Positions 8,599 through 17,400 are shown, counted from the stretch's first letter. The stretch is DNA of 64,000 nucleotides from Rhodococcus sp. HNM0563 (GCF_012726195.1 NZ_JAASAF010000006.1:62001-126000), one strand, 5' to 3'. Notes: generated by a model from the letters alone, not told the origin. Translations and numbers: made by a program.

Positions 8599-10836
8599 GT
8601 GTTGACCTATCTCGCTAACCTCGCCCATCGACGGCCCAAACGGATACTCGTCGGGGCGGTCCTATTCCTACTGGTCGCGGGCGCGATCGGTGCACCAGTG
8701 AATTCACTGCTGGCCGCAGGTGGTTACAACGACCCGACCTCGCAGTCCCATTTGGCCTCCGACATCCTCCAGAAGCATTTCGATCGCGGGTCCTTGCCTG
8801 TGGTCTTCGAAGTGGTCGCTCCCGGTGGCGCGGACTCGCCTGCAGCACGTAGCCGGGCCGTCGAGGTCGAACGCGTCCTTCGTGAGTCGAATCACATACG
8901 GCAGGTTGTGTCTTATTGGACCTCACCGCCGGCCATCGCAGCCGGATTGAAGAGCAAGAACGGTCAGATCGGGCTGGTCGCCGCCGAGGTCGAGGGCAGT
9001 GACGCTCAAGCGCCCGAATGGGCGCGCGAGATTGCGGACGAAATCCCGACCAGCGCCGATGGTGTGATCGTTCGAGCGGGCGGAACGGCGATTCTGTACG
9101 ACCAGGTCGACAAGCAGTCGGAGAAGGACCTCCTCCTTGCTGAGGTGATTACCGTACCTCTGACGGGATTGGTGCTGCTGTGGATCTTCGGTTCAATCGC
9201 CGCGGCCTTCTTGCCTCTGGCGATCGGGCTCTTCGCCATCGTCGGGACAACCGCGATTCTACGTGGGTTGACCATGGTCACCGATGTGTCGATCTTCGCG
9301 ATGAACCTGACCACGGCGATGGGGCTTGCCCTCGCCATCGACTACGCGTTGTTCATTCTCAACCGGTATCGCGAGGAAATCGCCAATGAAATTGACCGTG
9401 AGCAGGCGTTGGCTCGCACGGTCAACACGGCCGGTCGAACGGTGCTCTATTCGGCGGTCACTGTCGCGTTGTCGCTAGCTGCGATGGCGGTGTTCCCGAT
9501 GTACTTCCTGCGGTCATTCGCGTATGCGGGTCTCGCGGTTGTCGGTCTCGCGGCGTTCGCCGCGGTCTTCATCGCGCCAGCTCTGATTGCGGTGCTGGGG
9601 CCTCGCGTGGAAGCCGGGCGGGGGATGAATCGCACTCGGTTGCAGGCTCCCGTAGAAAAGTCGTTCTGGTACCGCACCGCCCTGCGTGTCATGCGTCGCC
9701 CCGTGGCTGTCGGTGCGGCGGTCATCGCGTTGTTTCTGGTGGTCGGCTCACCGTTCCTCAATCTGAACCTGGGCTACCCCGACGACCGGATTCTGCCGCC
9801 GTCCCATAGCGCTCGCGTGGTTGGAGACGACATCCGGACAGAGTTCGAGAACAACATCGCCGACGCGGTGACGGTCGTCCTACCAGACCTGTCCGGAGTC
9901 ACCGACGAGGACTTGAGTGCGTATGCCTCCGACCTATCCCGGGTCGATGGCGTGTCTGCGGTGACGTCACCCACGGGCGTCTTCCTGCGGGGTGAGCGCG
10001 TCGGGCCCGCCATTGGCCGAGCCGGGGCCGATGGTGAGCGTGCTTACCTGACTATCGACACTCACGCAGATCCGTTGAGCGACGCCGGCGAAGCGAGCCT
10101 GGAGGCGCTGCATCGCGTTCCGGCGCCAGCCGAGACGATGTTCACCGGTTTGGCGCAGTGGAACAGTGACAACGTAAACGGCATCGTTGACCGACTGCCG
10201 CTCGCACTTGGAATCATTGCAGTGACCACATTCGTCATGCTGTTCCTGTTCACGGGAAGTGTGATTCTGCCGGTCAAGGCGCTCCTGATGAACCTCCTGT
10301 CGCTATCGGCGACCTTCGGTGCGATGGTTTGGATCTTCCAGGAGGGAAATCTCGGTGCACTGGGGACCACGTCGATCGGATCGCTGGTGGCGAACATGCC
10401 CGTGCTGATGTTCTGCATCGCGTTCGGTATCTCGATGGACTACGAGGTATTCCTGCTATCGCGAATCCGTGAACAGTGGCTTGCGTCCGGAAAGACCGCC
10501 GCCGACAACGAACGTGCCGTCGCCGTCGGCCTCGCTCGGACCGGTCGCCTCGTCACCGCCGCGGCGATGATCATGGCAATCGTCTTCGCGGGGCTCCTAA
10601 TCTCCGAAGTGTCGACAATGAGGATGTTCGCACTTGGACTGGCATTGGCAGTGCTCGCGGACGCAACGCTTATCCGTGGCCTTCTTGTGCCTGCCTTCAT
10701 CAAGCTGGCCGGGCGTGCAAACTGGTGGGCCCCAGCCCCGCTGGTCCGTCTGCATACACGATTCGGACTCTCTGAGGAGATCCCACGTCCCAGATTGGAT
10801 AGCGACGTCGCGCATTCTGAACCGTCCCGAGTCTGA
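8599..10836 (+). CDS. MMPL/RND-family transporter (probable exporter)
   Basis: A 745-residue inner-membrane protein with the duplicated MMPL plan: one N-terminal membrane helix, a soluble loop, a helix bundle with IDYALFILNRYREE, a second loop, and a second bundle with SMDYEVFLLSRIREQW. The Asp-Tyr pairs in both bundles are the proton-relay residues of this family. It is short compared with mycobacterial MmpL proteins (about 950) and near the size of MMPL proteins found in actinomycete antibiotic clusters (ActII-3-like). GTG 8599 is preferred because GGAG lies 6 nt upstream; an in-frame GTG at 8587 has no good ribosome site. It sits 49 nt after the aminotransferase and is probably cotranscribed. 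Export of the product of this locus is the simplest reading. Confidence 0.88.
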   Translation: MLTYLANLAHRRPKRILVGAVLFLLVAGAIGAPVNSLLAAGGYNDPTSQSHLASDILQKHFDRGSLPVVFEVVAPGGADSPAARSRAVEVERVLRESNHIRQVVSYWTSPPAIAAGLKSKNGQIGLVAAEVEGSDAQAPEWAREIADEIPTSADGVIVRAGGTAILYDQVDKQSEKDLLLAEVITVPLTGLVLLWIFGSIAAAFLPLAIGLFAIVGTTAILRGLTMVTDVSIFAMNLTTAMGLALAIDYALFILNRYREEIANEIDREQALARTVNTAGRTVLYSAVTVALSLAAMAVFPMYFLRSFAYAGLAVVGLAAFAAVFIAPALIAVLGPRVEAGRGMNRTRLQAPVEKSFWYRTALRVMRRPVAVGAAVIALFLVVGSPFLNLNLGYPDDRILPPSHSARVVGDDIRTEFENNIADAVTVVLPDLSGVTDEDLSAYASDLSRVDGVSAVTSPTGVFLRGERVGPAIGRAGADGERAYLTIDTHADPLSDAGEASLEALHRVPAPAETMFTGLAQWNSDNVNGIVDRLPLALGIIAVTTFVMLFLFTGSVILPVKALLMNLLSLSATFGAMVWIFQEGNLGALGTTSIGSLVANMPVLMFCIAFGISMDYEVFLLSRIREQWLASGKTAADNERAVAVGLARTGRLVTAAAMIMAIVFAGLLISEVSTMRMFALGLALAVLADATLIRGLLVPAFIKLAGRANWWAPAPLVRLHTRFGLSEEIPRPRLDSDVAHSEPSRV

Positions 10837-10839
10837 TCC

Positions 10840-10895
10840 CGATTCCTTCCTTGAGGAGGATGCAGGTCATGCCCAAGCCTTACCCAGGCCGAGCA
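10840..10895 (+). pseudogene. Relic of an IS3-type orfA start
   Basis: A strong ribosome site (GAGGAGG) is followed by an ATG at 10869 that reads MPKPYP, the usual first residues of IS3-family OrfA proteins (compare MPKPFP in the orfA at 12311). The frame stops after ten codons. Nothing further of that transposase continues here, so this looks like the 5' tip of a deleted insertion sequence. The match is short and the call is tentative. Confidence 0.35.
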
Positions 10896-10906
10896 GGCTG
10901 AGCGTG

Positions 10907-10941
10907 TTTCAGGCGATGGCGGCAAGAAGTTGCCGCCATCG
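10907..10941. repeat. Hairpin built from IS-end-like 19-mer (copy 1); possible terminator of the MMPL gene
   Basis: The 19-mer TTTCAGGCGATGGCGGCAA (10907-10925) is followed by a 4-nt loop and TTGCCGCCATCG (10930-10941), a perfect 12-bp stem. No T-run follows, so termination would be of the actinobacterial, T-less kind. The same 19-mer occurs exactly at 14430-14448, next to the dnaB stop. Confidence 0.6.
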
Positions 10942-11095
10942 CGAGATCTTGAGATTCTCACCTGCGCAAATGCATTGGTTGAGACGGATTCAACCCCGAA
11001 ACAATGAGACGCACCCGACTAGGCTTACCTTGCCTTGCTGGTGCAGCGTTGACGACAAGTCGGTAGACCAAGCGCTGAGCGCGCTGCGGCCTCGG
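10942..11095. other. Non-coding stretch with repeated TGAGA motifs, probable IS-end remnant
   Basis: No credible coding frame is seen. The sequence contains TTGAGATT, TTGAGACG and ATGAGACG within about 70 bp, similar in spacing to TGAGAC motifs at 14354-14429. Repeated terminal motifs of this kind occur at ends of IS21-type elements, but no istA/istB gene is present, so the family is uncertain. Confidence 0.35.
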
Positions 11096-11963
11096 TCACC
11101 GAAGGCCGTGCGCTGCCACGAGATGAGGCCTCTGAGCGAGCAACGTCTCGAGCCTGCCCTCCGGCCAGAGGTCGATATGCGGCGCTACTGCCGACTCATT
11201 GAGCCGGTCGACCCATGCAACCGCATCCGACGAGAACCGTCCGCTCGTGACAATCAGTAGACCTCGAACAACGGGTGGCTGCCAGAGCCTCACTGCAGCA
11301 ACGTTGGCGGTATTCTCCGCCATCCCAACAGATTTCGAGAGCCAGTGCTTCGCCGGGACGATCACCCGTTCATGTCTGACGCCGCCGGTGCCATCACGCA
11401 ACACCCGGTCCAGTGCAAGGTCTCTGCCACGATCCGGCGCGCGCGTCCTGGTGAGCCATGTGACATTCTCATGTTCGGGAAACTCCCGGAGGAGATCGTA
11501 GAGCAAGCGCTCGAATGTTTCGTCGCCGATCTGATCCCAGCGTAGGGCCGTGCTGGCCGCTCCTGTGAGCCGGCCTGCAGCCGCCTGAGCGAGATCGAAC
11601 TCCGGGACGGGGAAGGGGTCTGTGTCGGGCAGTGATCCGGCTTCGATGCCGGGTTTGATTGTTGGCCAGTCAAACTCGTAAACATCGTGCCAGTCGTGGC
11701 CCTCACCAAATCGCAAATGACGGTGAAGGTCCGCCCACCGCCCCCTCGCTGCGCGGTATCACCAATCAGCCTGTCAATCTCGGCAAAGCTGGCGACAAGT
11801 CGATCGATCTCGTCACCCTCGACTCGGTTTGTAGAGTCCCGAGGTATCGAAGCCAACACGTGGGGCAGCATCGTGTCCACCAAGGCGGTGAGGTGCTGCA
11901 ATCGTTCACGAGCTGCTCGGCGACGCGCTCGGTTCAACCGGTATCGGTACTGGGCCAGGTCCT
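11096..11963 (-). pseudogene. Frameshifted, N-terminally truncated Mrr-like restriction endonuclease
   Basis: Reading leftward, the first part (RYRLNRARRRAARERL to about IGDTA) is in one frame. The sequence then continues sensibly (WADLHRHLRFGEGHDWHDV) in another, so one base is gained or lost near 11735-11755, within a G-rich run. The C-terminal part holds a Mrr_cat/PD-(D/E)XK-like core: FERLLYDLL, DRGRDLAL and VPAKHW, where Mrr-type nucleases have E, D and QxK. Such enzymes cut modified foreign DNA. The 5' end is cut off by an IS3 relic at about 11965 and no start codon remains. Both defects make a functional product unlikely, unless the frameshift is a sequencing error and an internal TTG at 11716 is used. 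Its place among mobile-element debris fits a decayed defence gene. Confidence 0.6.
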
Positions 11964-11965
11964 TT

Positions 11966-12150
11966 CCCGGCCTACTACCGGCATGTGTTCGCGACAAAGG
12001 CCGAGTTGCGGGCCGCGGTCGACGCCTGGGTGCGCCGCTACAACGCCCTCCGACGGCCTTCGAGCATCGGCCATATCAGCCCGATCCGGTTTGAGCTAGC
12101 CTCATCAATGGCAGCTTCGGCTGCATCACCCCGTCCACTTTTCCTGGGGA
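11966..12150 (+). pseudogene. 3' fragment of an IS3-family transposase (orfB)
   Basis: The frame reads YYRHVFATKAELRAAV, then WVRRYNALRRPSS and IGHISPIRFE, the well-known C-terminal end of IS3-family integrase-type transposases. It is followed by PLFLGNL, typical of translated IS3 terminal repeats. The catalytic core is absent. It truncates the Mrr-like gene on its left and ends about 30 bp before the tRNA fragment. Confidence 0.7.
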
Positions 12151-12179
12151 ACCTCAGGGTACTCGCTAGTCGAGAAAGT

Positions 12180-12221
12180 AGCCGATGACGGGAATCGAAC
12201 CCGCGTATTCAGCTTGGGAAG
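12180..12221 (-). tRNA. 3' fragment of a tRNA-Gly(CCC) gene (anticodon loop to acceptor end)
   Basis: On the minus strand the sequence runs from the anticodon loop TTCCCAA through the T-arm GCGGGTTCGATTCCCGT to the acceptor end CATCGGCT. The 5' half is missing: the base-paired 5' arm of the anticodon stem expected upstream (CAGC) is replaced by unrelated sequence. Integrases of genomic islands and phages often recombine in exactly this anticodon-loop-to-3'-end stretch, so this is probably an attachment-site remnant and not a working tRNA. The intact gene is not in the window. Confidence 0.6.
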
Positions 12222-12239
12222 TCGGCCAGAGGCGTGCAT

Positions 12240-13023
12240 AGAGACTGCCCCCGGTTTGGTTGACATCTGATCTGTGAGGACCGCTCCTCGCAGATGAAAG
12301 GATGTGCCCCATGCCGAAGCCGTTCCCCGCGGAGTTCCGCCGCGACGTCATCGCTGTCGCACGCAAGGGCGAGGCGCCGTTGCGGCAGATCGCGAAGGAC
12401 TTCGGAATCTCCGAAGGATGCCTGCATCGCTGGTTGAAGATCGCCAACCGCGAGGACGGCATCGACACCGGAACCAAGGCCACGAGCTCGGACGAGTCGG
12501 CGGAACTGCGAGAAGCCCGCAAACGGATCAAGCTGCTCGAGCAAGAAGCCGAGGTCATGCGCCGTGCCGTCGCCTACCTGTCCCGGGACGTCAACCCAAA
12601 ATGATGTTCCCGCTGGTCCTCGACCTCGCTGCTGACGGAGTGCCCGTCACGGTGACCTGCCGGGTTCTCGAATTCTCCACCCAAGCCTTCTACAAATGGA
12701 AGCAGGACCCGGTCACGCAACGTGATTGGGACGACGCACACCTGATCAACGCTGCCCGCGAGATCCATGCCGATGATCCCGCTTTCGGCTATCGCTTCAT
12801 CGCCGATGAGCTACCGGATCGCGGCATCATCGCTGGCGAAAACAGGGTCGCGCGACTGTGCTCACAAGAGCGCATCTGGTCGGTGTTCTCCAAGAAGCGA
12901 GGCCTCAGCAGGAAGGTCGGCCCGCCGGTCCACGACGACCTCGTCGACCGCCAGTTCACCGCACAGCGACCCAACGAGGTCTGGCTGACCGACATCACCG
13001 AGCACCGCACCGACGAAGGCAAG
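12240..13023 (+). mobile_element. Truncated IS3-family insertion sequence (5' part)
   Basis: The left end begins near 12240 with an IS3-like terminus (GAGACTGCCCCCGGTTTGG), followed by orfA and the first part of orfB. The element stops abruptly at 13023, where the terminal repeat of a second, oppositely oriented IS3 element begins. The remaining half of orfB is not found on the far side, so this is a deletion junction and not a clean insertion. Confidence 0.75.
12311..12604 (+). CDS. IS3-family transposase OrfA (helix-turn-helix)
   Basis: A 97-residue OrfA with an HTH_Tnp_1-type domain (PAEFRRDVIAVARKGEAPLR, DFGISEGCLHRWLK) and a C-terminal leucine-zipper-like helix (ELREARKRIKLLEQEAEV). It binds the ends of the element and, in intact relatives, is fused to OrfB by frameshifting. 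ATG 12311 is chosen because AAAGGA lies at proper distance; ATG 12302 is too close to it. The stop overlaps the orfB start (ATGATG at 12601). The element is truncated, so this protein has no complete partner here. Confidence 0.85.
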   Translation: MPKPFPAEFRRDVIAVARKGEAPLRQIAKDFGISEGCLHRWLKIANREDGIDTGTKATSSDESAELREARKRIKLLEQEAEVMRRAVAYLSRDVNPK

Positions 13024-13026
13024 TGA
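12601..13026 (+). pseudogene. Truncated IS3-family transposase OrfB
   Basis: 141 residues of an OrfB with the HTH_21 region (EIHADDPAFGYRFIADEL) and the start of the rve integrase core. It ends just after the first catalytic aspartate in WLTDITEHRTDEGK. The stop codon TGA at 13024-13026 is supplied by the terminal repeat of the neighbouring IS. The second aspartate and the glutamate of the DDE triad are missing, so it cannot catalyse transposition. Confidence 0.85.
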
Positions 13027-13049
13027 ACCGCCCCGGCATGTCCGGAGAC

Positions 13050-13985
13050 CTACTGATGTGAGAACTCAGCGACGAGCTGAGTCCCGTGGTGACGGTAGTA
13101 GAGGGCTTCGAACTCGGCCGGCGGCAGGTCACCGCAGTGCTCGTACAACCGCCGATGGTTGAACCAGTCGACCCACTCGAGGGTGGCGACTTCTACCTGG
13201 TCAACGGTCCGCCACGGCCCCTGCGGCTTGATCAACTCGGTCTTGTAGAGACCGTTGATCGTCTCCGCGAGGGCGTTGTCGTAGCTGTTGCCGGTGGCCC
13301 CGATCGACGCGTCGATACCGGCCTCGACGAGCCGGTCGGTGAAGGCCAAAAATGTGTACTGCGACCCGCGGTCGTGGTGATGTATCAGCCCCGACAGGTC
13401 GTCGATTCCTTCCCGTTTCCTGGTCCAGATCGCGTGCTCGATCGCGTCGAGAACCAACCCTGACGTCATCGACGTCGAGGTGCGCCAACCGACGATCCGG
13501 CGGGCATTCGCGTCGATCACGAACGCCACGTACACCCACCCAGACCACGTCGACACATACGTGAAATCCGCTATCCACAACACATTTGGTGCATCTGGGC
13601 AGAACTGACGCTGCACCAGGTCGTCGGGCCGGTCGGCCTGAGGATCAGCGAAGGTGGTCCGCTTCCTCTTGCCGCGACGGGCGCCCTCGAGCCCCAGTTC
13701 CCGCATCAGTCGTTCGACCGTGCAGCGGGCCACCTCGATGCCCTCGCGGTGGCATTGCAGCCACACCTTGCGGGCGCCGTAGACCGAGTAGTTCTCTCGG
13801 TGGACCCGGGCGATCTCGGGCTTGAGTTCGGTGTCGCGGATCTGACGATTGGAGGGCTGCCGCCGGCGGGTGCAGGCGTCGTAGTAGGTGGACGGCGCGA
13901 TCTTGCATCCGTGTGCTGTGAGCACCCGGCAGATCGACTCGACGCCGTACTCCTGCTTGTGTTCGTCGATGTAGTCGACGATCAC
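13050..13985 (-). CDS. IS3-family transposase OrfB (DDE integrase type)
   Basis: A 311-residue OrfB. An HTH_21 region (VHRENYSVYGARKVWLQ) is followed by an rve core with the catalytic triad visible: D in WIADFTYV, D in HHHDRGSQYT and E in NALAETINGLYK. The GTG at 13985 overlaps the orfA stop (GTGA), the usual set-up for translational coupling or a -1 frameshift fusion in IS3 elements. It ends with TAG at 13050-13052, inside the left terminal repeat region. It is complete and probably active. Confidence 0.88.
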   Translation of the reverse strand: MIVDYIDEHKQEYGVESICRVLTAHGCKIAPSTYYDACTRRRQPSNRQIRDTELKPEIARVHRENYSVYGARKVWLQCHREGIEVARCTVERLMRELGLEGARRGKRKRTTFADPQADRPDDLVQRQFCPDAPNVLWIADFTYVSTWSGWVYVAFVIDANARRIVGWRTSTSMTSGLVLDAIEHAIWTRKREGIDDLSGLIHHHDRGSQYTFLAFTDRLVEAGIDASIGATGNSYDNALAETINGLYKTELIKPQGPWRTVDQVEVATLEWVDWFNHRRLYEHCGDLPPAEFEALYYRHHGTQLVAEFSHQ

Positions 13986-14302
13986 CGATTGCGGCGGTCG
14001 AGTTCCGCCGCGAAGAAAGTTGATGCTGATTTCAGGATTTCGTTGGCACGCTTGAGTTCTCGATTCTCGGCACGCAGCTTCCGGAGCTCTTCGGCTGCGT
14101 CGGTCGTCATCCCGGGACGCTGGCCCCGGTCGACCTGGTTCTGGTTCACCCAGTTCGCCAACGTCTGTGTGCTCCCGATCCCCAGCTTCTCGGCAACCGA
14201 CCTGATGGCTGCCCACTGCGAGGAGTGCTCGGGGCGGACCTCGGCGACCATCCGCACAGCCCGCTCACGCAGCTCGGCTGGGTACCTCTTCGAACCTGAC
14301 AT
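13982..14302 (-). CDS. IS3-family transposase OrfA
   Basis: 106 residues. The N-terminal HTH (SKRYPAELRERAVRMVAE, with SVAEKLGIGSTQTLANWV) is followed by a leucine-zipper-like segment (AEELRKLRAENRELKRANEI), the standard IS3 OrfA layout. ATG 14302 is chosen over upstream in-frame starts because SGSKRYP is the conserved beginning. The OrfA stop overlaps the OrfB start by 4 nt. Confidence 0.85.
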   Translation of the reverse strand: MSGSKRYPAELRERAVRMVAEVRPEHSSQWAAIRSVAEKLGIGSTQTLANWVNQNQVDRGQRPGMTTDAAEELRKLRAENRELKRANEILKSASTFFAAELDRRNR

Positions 14303-14353
14303 GACTCCATCCTTCCCAAGAGATGAAGTCTCCGGACTCACCGGGGCGGTTCA

Positions 14354-14429
14354 GCCACTGCTGTCTCATCGGTACGCAAAACCCCAGGTGTTCGTCTCAA
14401 AATCTCACCATGCCCGACTTTTGTCTCAT
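14354..14429. other. IS-end-like remnant between the intact IS3 and dnaB
   Basis: Read on the minus strand, this short stretch has ATGAGAC, TTGAGAC and GATGAGAC at intervals of about 25-35 bp, next to the 19-mer at 14430. It mirrors 10942-11022. No coding sequence is visible. It probably represents the terminus of an older element whose middle was replaced. Confidence 0.35.
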
Positions 14430-14448
14430 TTTCAGGCGATGGCGGCAA
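14430..14448. repeat. 19-mer TTTCAGGCGATGGCGGCAA, copy 2, 4 bp from the dnaB stop
   Basis: Identical to 10907-10925. With the hairpin arm at 10930 it also forms an inverted pair (TTGCCGCCATCGC read inward from both sides). It marks the junction between the mobile-element region and the core chromosome. Confidence 0.65.
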
Positions 14449-14452
14449 AGCG

Positions 14453-17400
14453 TCAGCCGCGTGCCATGTCCACGAACCGCGAAAGGTGGAGTTGGTGTGC
14501 AACTGTGATTGTCGCGGTCGGGCCGTTACGGTGCTTACCGACGATCAGGTCGGCTTCACCGCCACGCGGGTCGTCGCGTTCGAATGCGTCGGGGCGGTGC
14601 AGCAGGATGACCATGTCGGCGTCCTGCTCGAGGCTGTTGTGCACCGATACGCCGTCGGCCACGAAATTGTGTGTGCCCGGGACGGTTCCGTCGAAGACGT
14701 CCTGCTCACCGAGGCTGGTGAAGGACACGATCTCGTCCCAGTGGACGTTGTTCGTGGCGACCATGTCGATATCGGCTTCGCCCAGTACACCGGCCACCTC
14801 GGCCAGGCTGGAACGTGGGGCCCCAGCACCGACGAGCTCGCTCGGCGTGAACCGCTCGACAGCGAGGAGCCGGCCCAGTGACTCTTCGAGTTCGGGGGTG
14901 ACACCGTCGACGCTGCGACGTGTGAGCGTGGGCCCGAGTTGTGTCAGCACCCACTGCGCTGCCGTGCCGTGGGCGCCGACGTCGTGCAGGAACACCGCCT
15001 GTCCGTCCGGGTCGGTCACGCGCAGGTCGTAGCCCGACGCGGTTTCCGTGATCTGCGAGAACACACCGATCCGCAGCAACAGGACGGCCAGATCATCGAT
15101 GAATCGCCGGTCGGCGGTCGAGTACCGGATCATCGCCTGCTGCGCGTCGACGTCCCAGGCGAGCAGGCCACTGTCCTCCCACACGTGGCAGAGCAGCGCC
15201 GCAACCTGATCCTTGGGCAACGCGAACGCACGCGCAGGCACGGCAGCATCCGCGACGGCCTGGAGGGCGAGTTCGACGATCTCGTCTTCGGAGGAGGTCA
15301 CCATGTCGATCGGCGCAGGCAGTGCACGCGGCACCGCGACACGTCCGCCCGTCGTCAACTCACCGAGGGGCATCCAGCCGTCGACGGTCAGGAACGGGTG
15401 ATTCGCCGTCGCTTCCACCTGGCGTCCGGATGCGAGCCGCAGCCGGAACACTTCCTTGCGCCCGCTGGGAAAGACCTTCGTCATCGGCCGCGCGACCATG
15501 CGCATCCGCTCGTCGAGCGACCACACGAGCGGCTGCTCACCCGTCGCGAGAAGTTCCCCGAGAGTGACCTCCGCGCCGGTATCCGCGCGCAGGATCCGGG
15601 TGGACGCAGGCAGGCAACCCGACTCACGGAGGTCGGAGACCTGCGGCTTCTTGTCGGTTCGCTGTTCGGGACCGCGGTTGAGCTGGCAGACCGCGATGAC
15701 GGGAACTTCGAGTTCCTTCGCGAGAAGCTTGAGGCTTCGCGAGAACTCCGAGACTTCCTGCTGGCGCGACTCGACCTTCTTGCCGGACGTCATGAGCTGC
15801 AGGTAGTCGATGACGATGAGACGGATGTCGTGCTTCTGCTTGAGACGCCGCGCTTTCGCACGAATCTCCATCATCGTCAGGTTCGGTGAATCGTCGATGA
15901 ACAGCGGTGCCTCGCTGATCTCGCTCATGCGACGCGCGAGCCGGGTCCAGTCGTCATCGGTCATGCGACCGGACCGCATGTCGCCGAGTTTGATCTTCGC
16001 TTCCGCGGAAAGCAGGCGCATGACGATCTCGGTGCGCCCCATCTCCAGGGAGAAGATGACGGAGCCCATGCCGTGCTTGATCGAGCACGACCGCATGAAA
16101 TCCATGCTGAGCGTCGAGTTGTGGGTGGGCACCATCGCGCGACCCGCAAGGTACATGTGCTCGCCGTCGACCTCGACGCAGCGCACCGGCACCGGCTCCA
16201 CCGGCCGCACCGCGACGATGCGACGCTCGACCGGCACCGGGCGGCGGCATTCCTTGTGCAGAAGGGCCTTGCTGGGTAGGACGAAGACGTCGTCGCCGGT
16301 CTCGAACGCCACCGCGTCGCCATCGACGGTGCAGGCGTGCCCCAGACCGGAGAGCAGTTCGGCGACGTCCTCGACCAGGCGTGCGCAGTCCGACGCGAAT
16401 CGGATGGTGCCGTCGCCGTCGACGGTGCCGCCTGCGTCGAGGAGTCCGGCCAGCAGATCGCGGCGCTGTTCCTGTGAGGCACGCAGATACGCAGTGGGGA
16501 TGTGCGCACCGAGCGCCATCAGGGCCTCGGTGCACCCTCCCTCACCTTCGACGCGCATGTGGACGTGCGGATCGGCCGACGGACCACCGAGCCAGGCGCC
16601 GAGCGTGAACGGTGGAACAGGCAGGTCTGCTGCAGGCGTCCGGAGTGGAGCGGCGTTGGTGACGGCGTGGTCGGCATCGACGGTGGCAGCAAGCTCGGCG
16701 GTGGTGCGAACGGCGCCGTCGGAGGTACGCCACTGGTGCTGAGCGTCGGCGACGAGCACGGTGCCGTCGGAGAACACGACGTCGAAGCACGGCCGGCCAT
16801 GCATGATCTCGGTGGCCGCGACGACGCGCGTCGGCTCGCCGTGGGCGTCGAACAGGACGTCGCCGACGGAGACCTCGCCCATGGTGGTCCACCCGTTCGG
16901 GGTGGGCAGGACAGTGTCGAGCGCGAGGGCTTTACCGACACCCGGGCGGGCGGCGATGATGATCATCTGCCCGGCGTGCAGGCCGTTGGTGAGTTCGTCG
17001 AGCTCGGCGAACCCGGTGGGGACTCCGACCGAGATGCCGCCACGGCTGGCGATGGAATCGATCTCGTCCATCGTGGGCTGCAGCAGTTCTTCGAGTGGAA
17101 CGAAATCCTCGCTGGTGCGGCGTTCGGAGACGTCGAAGATCTCGGCCTGGGCGCGGTCGACGACCTCGGCGACATCCTGCCCTTCGGAGCCGGCGTATCC
17201 GTACTGGACGATGCGTGTGCCCGCTTCGACGAGGCGACGCAGGATGGCCTTCTCGGAGACGATCTCGGCGTAATAACCGGCGTTCGCGGCAGTGGGGACC
17301 GTCTGGGTGAGCGTCACGAGGTAGGCGGGCCCACCGATGCGTTTGAGTTCGCCCTTGCGATCGAGTTCGGCCGATACCGTGACGGGGTCCGCCGGCTCGC

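Larger units (their letters stand above)
13024..14353 (-). mobile_element. Complete IS3-family insertion sequence, 1330 bp
   Basis: Bounded by near-perfect inverted repeats starting TGAACCGCCCCGG at 13024 and, inverted, at 14353. The two ends agree over about 25 bp with about three mismatches. It contains orfA and orfB on the minus strand, with the full DDE triad. The flanking 3-bp sequences (AAG at left, GCC at right) do not match, so the usual IS3 3-bp target duplication is absent. This suggests rearrangement after insertion. Confidence 0.88.
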
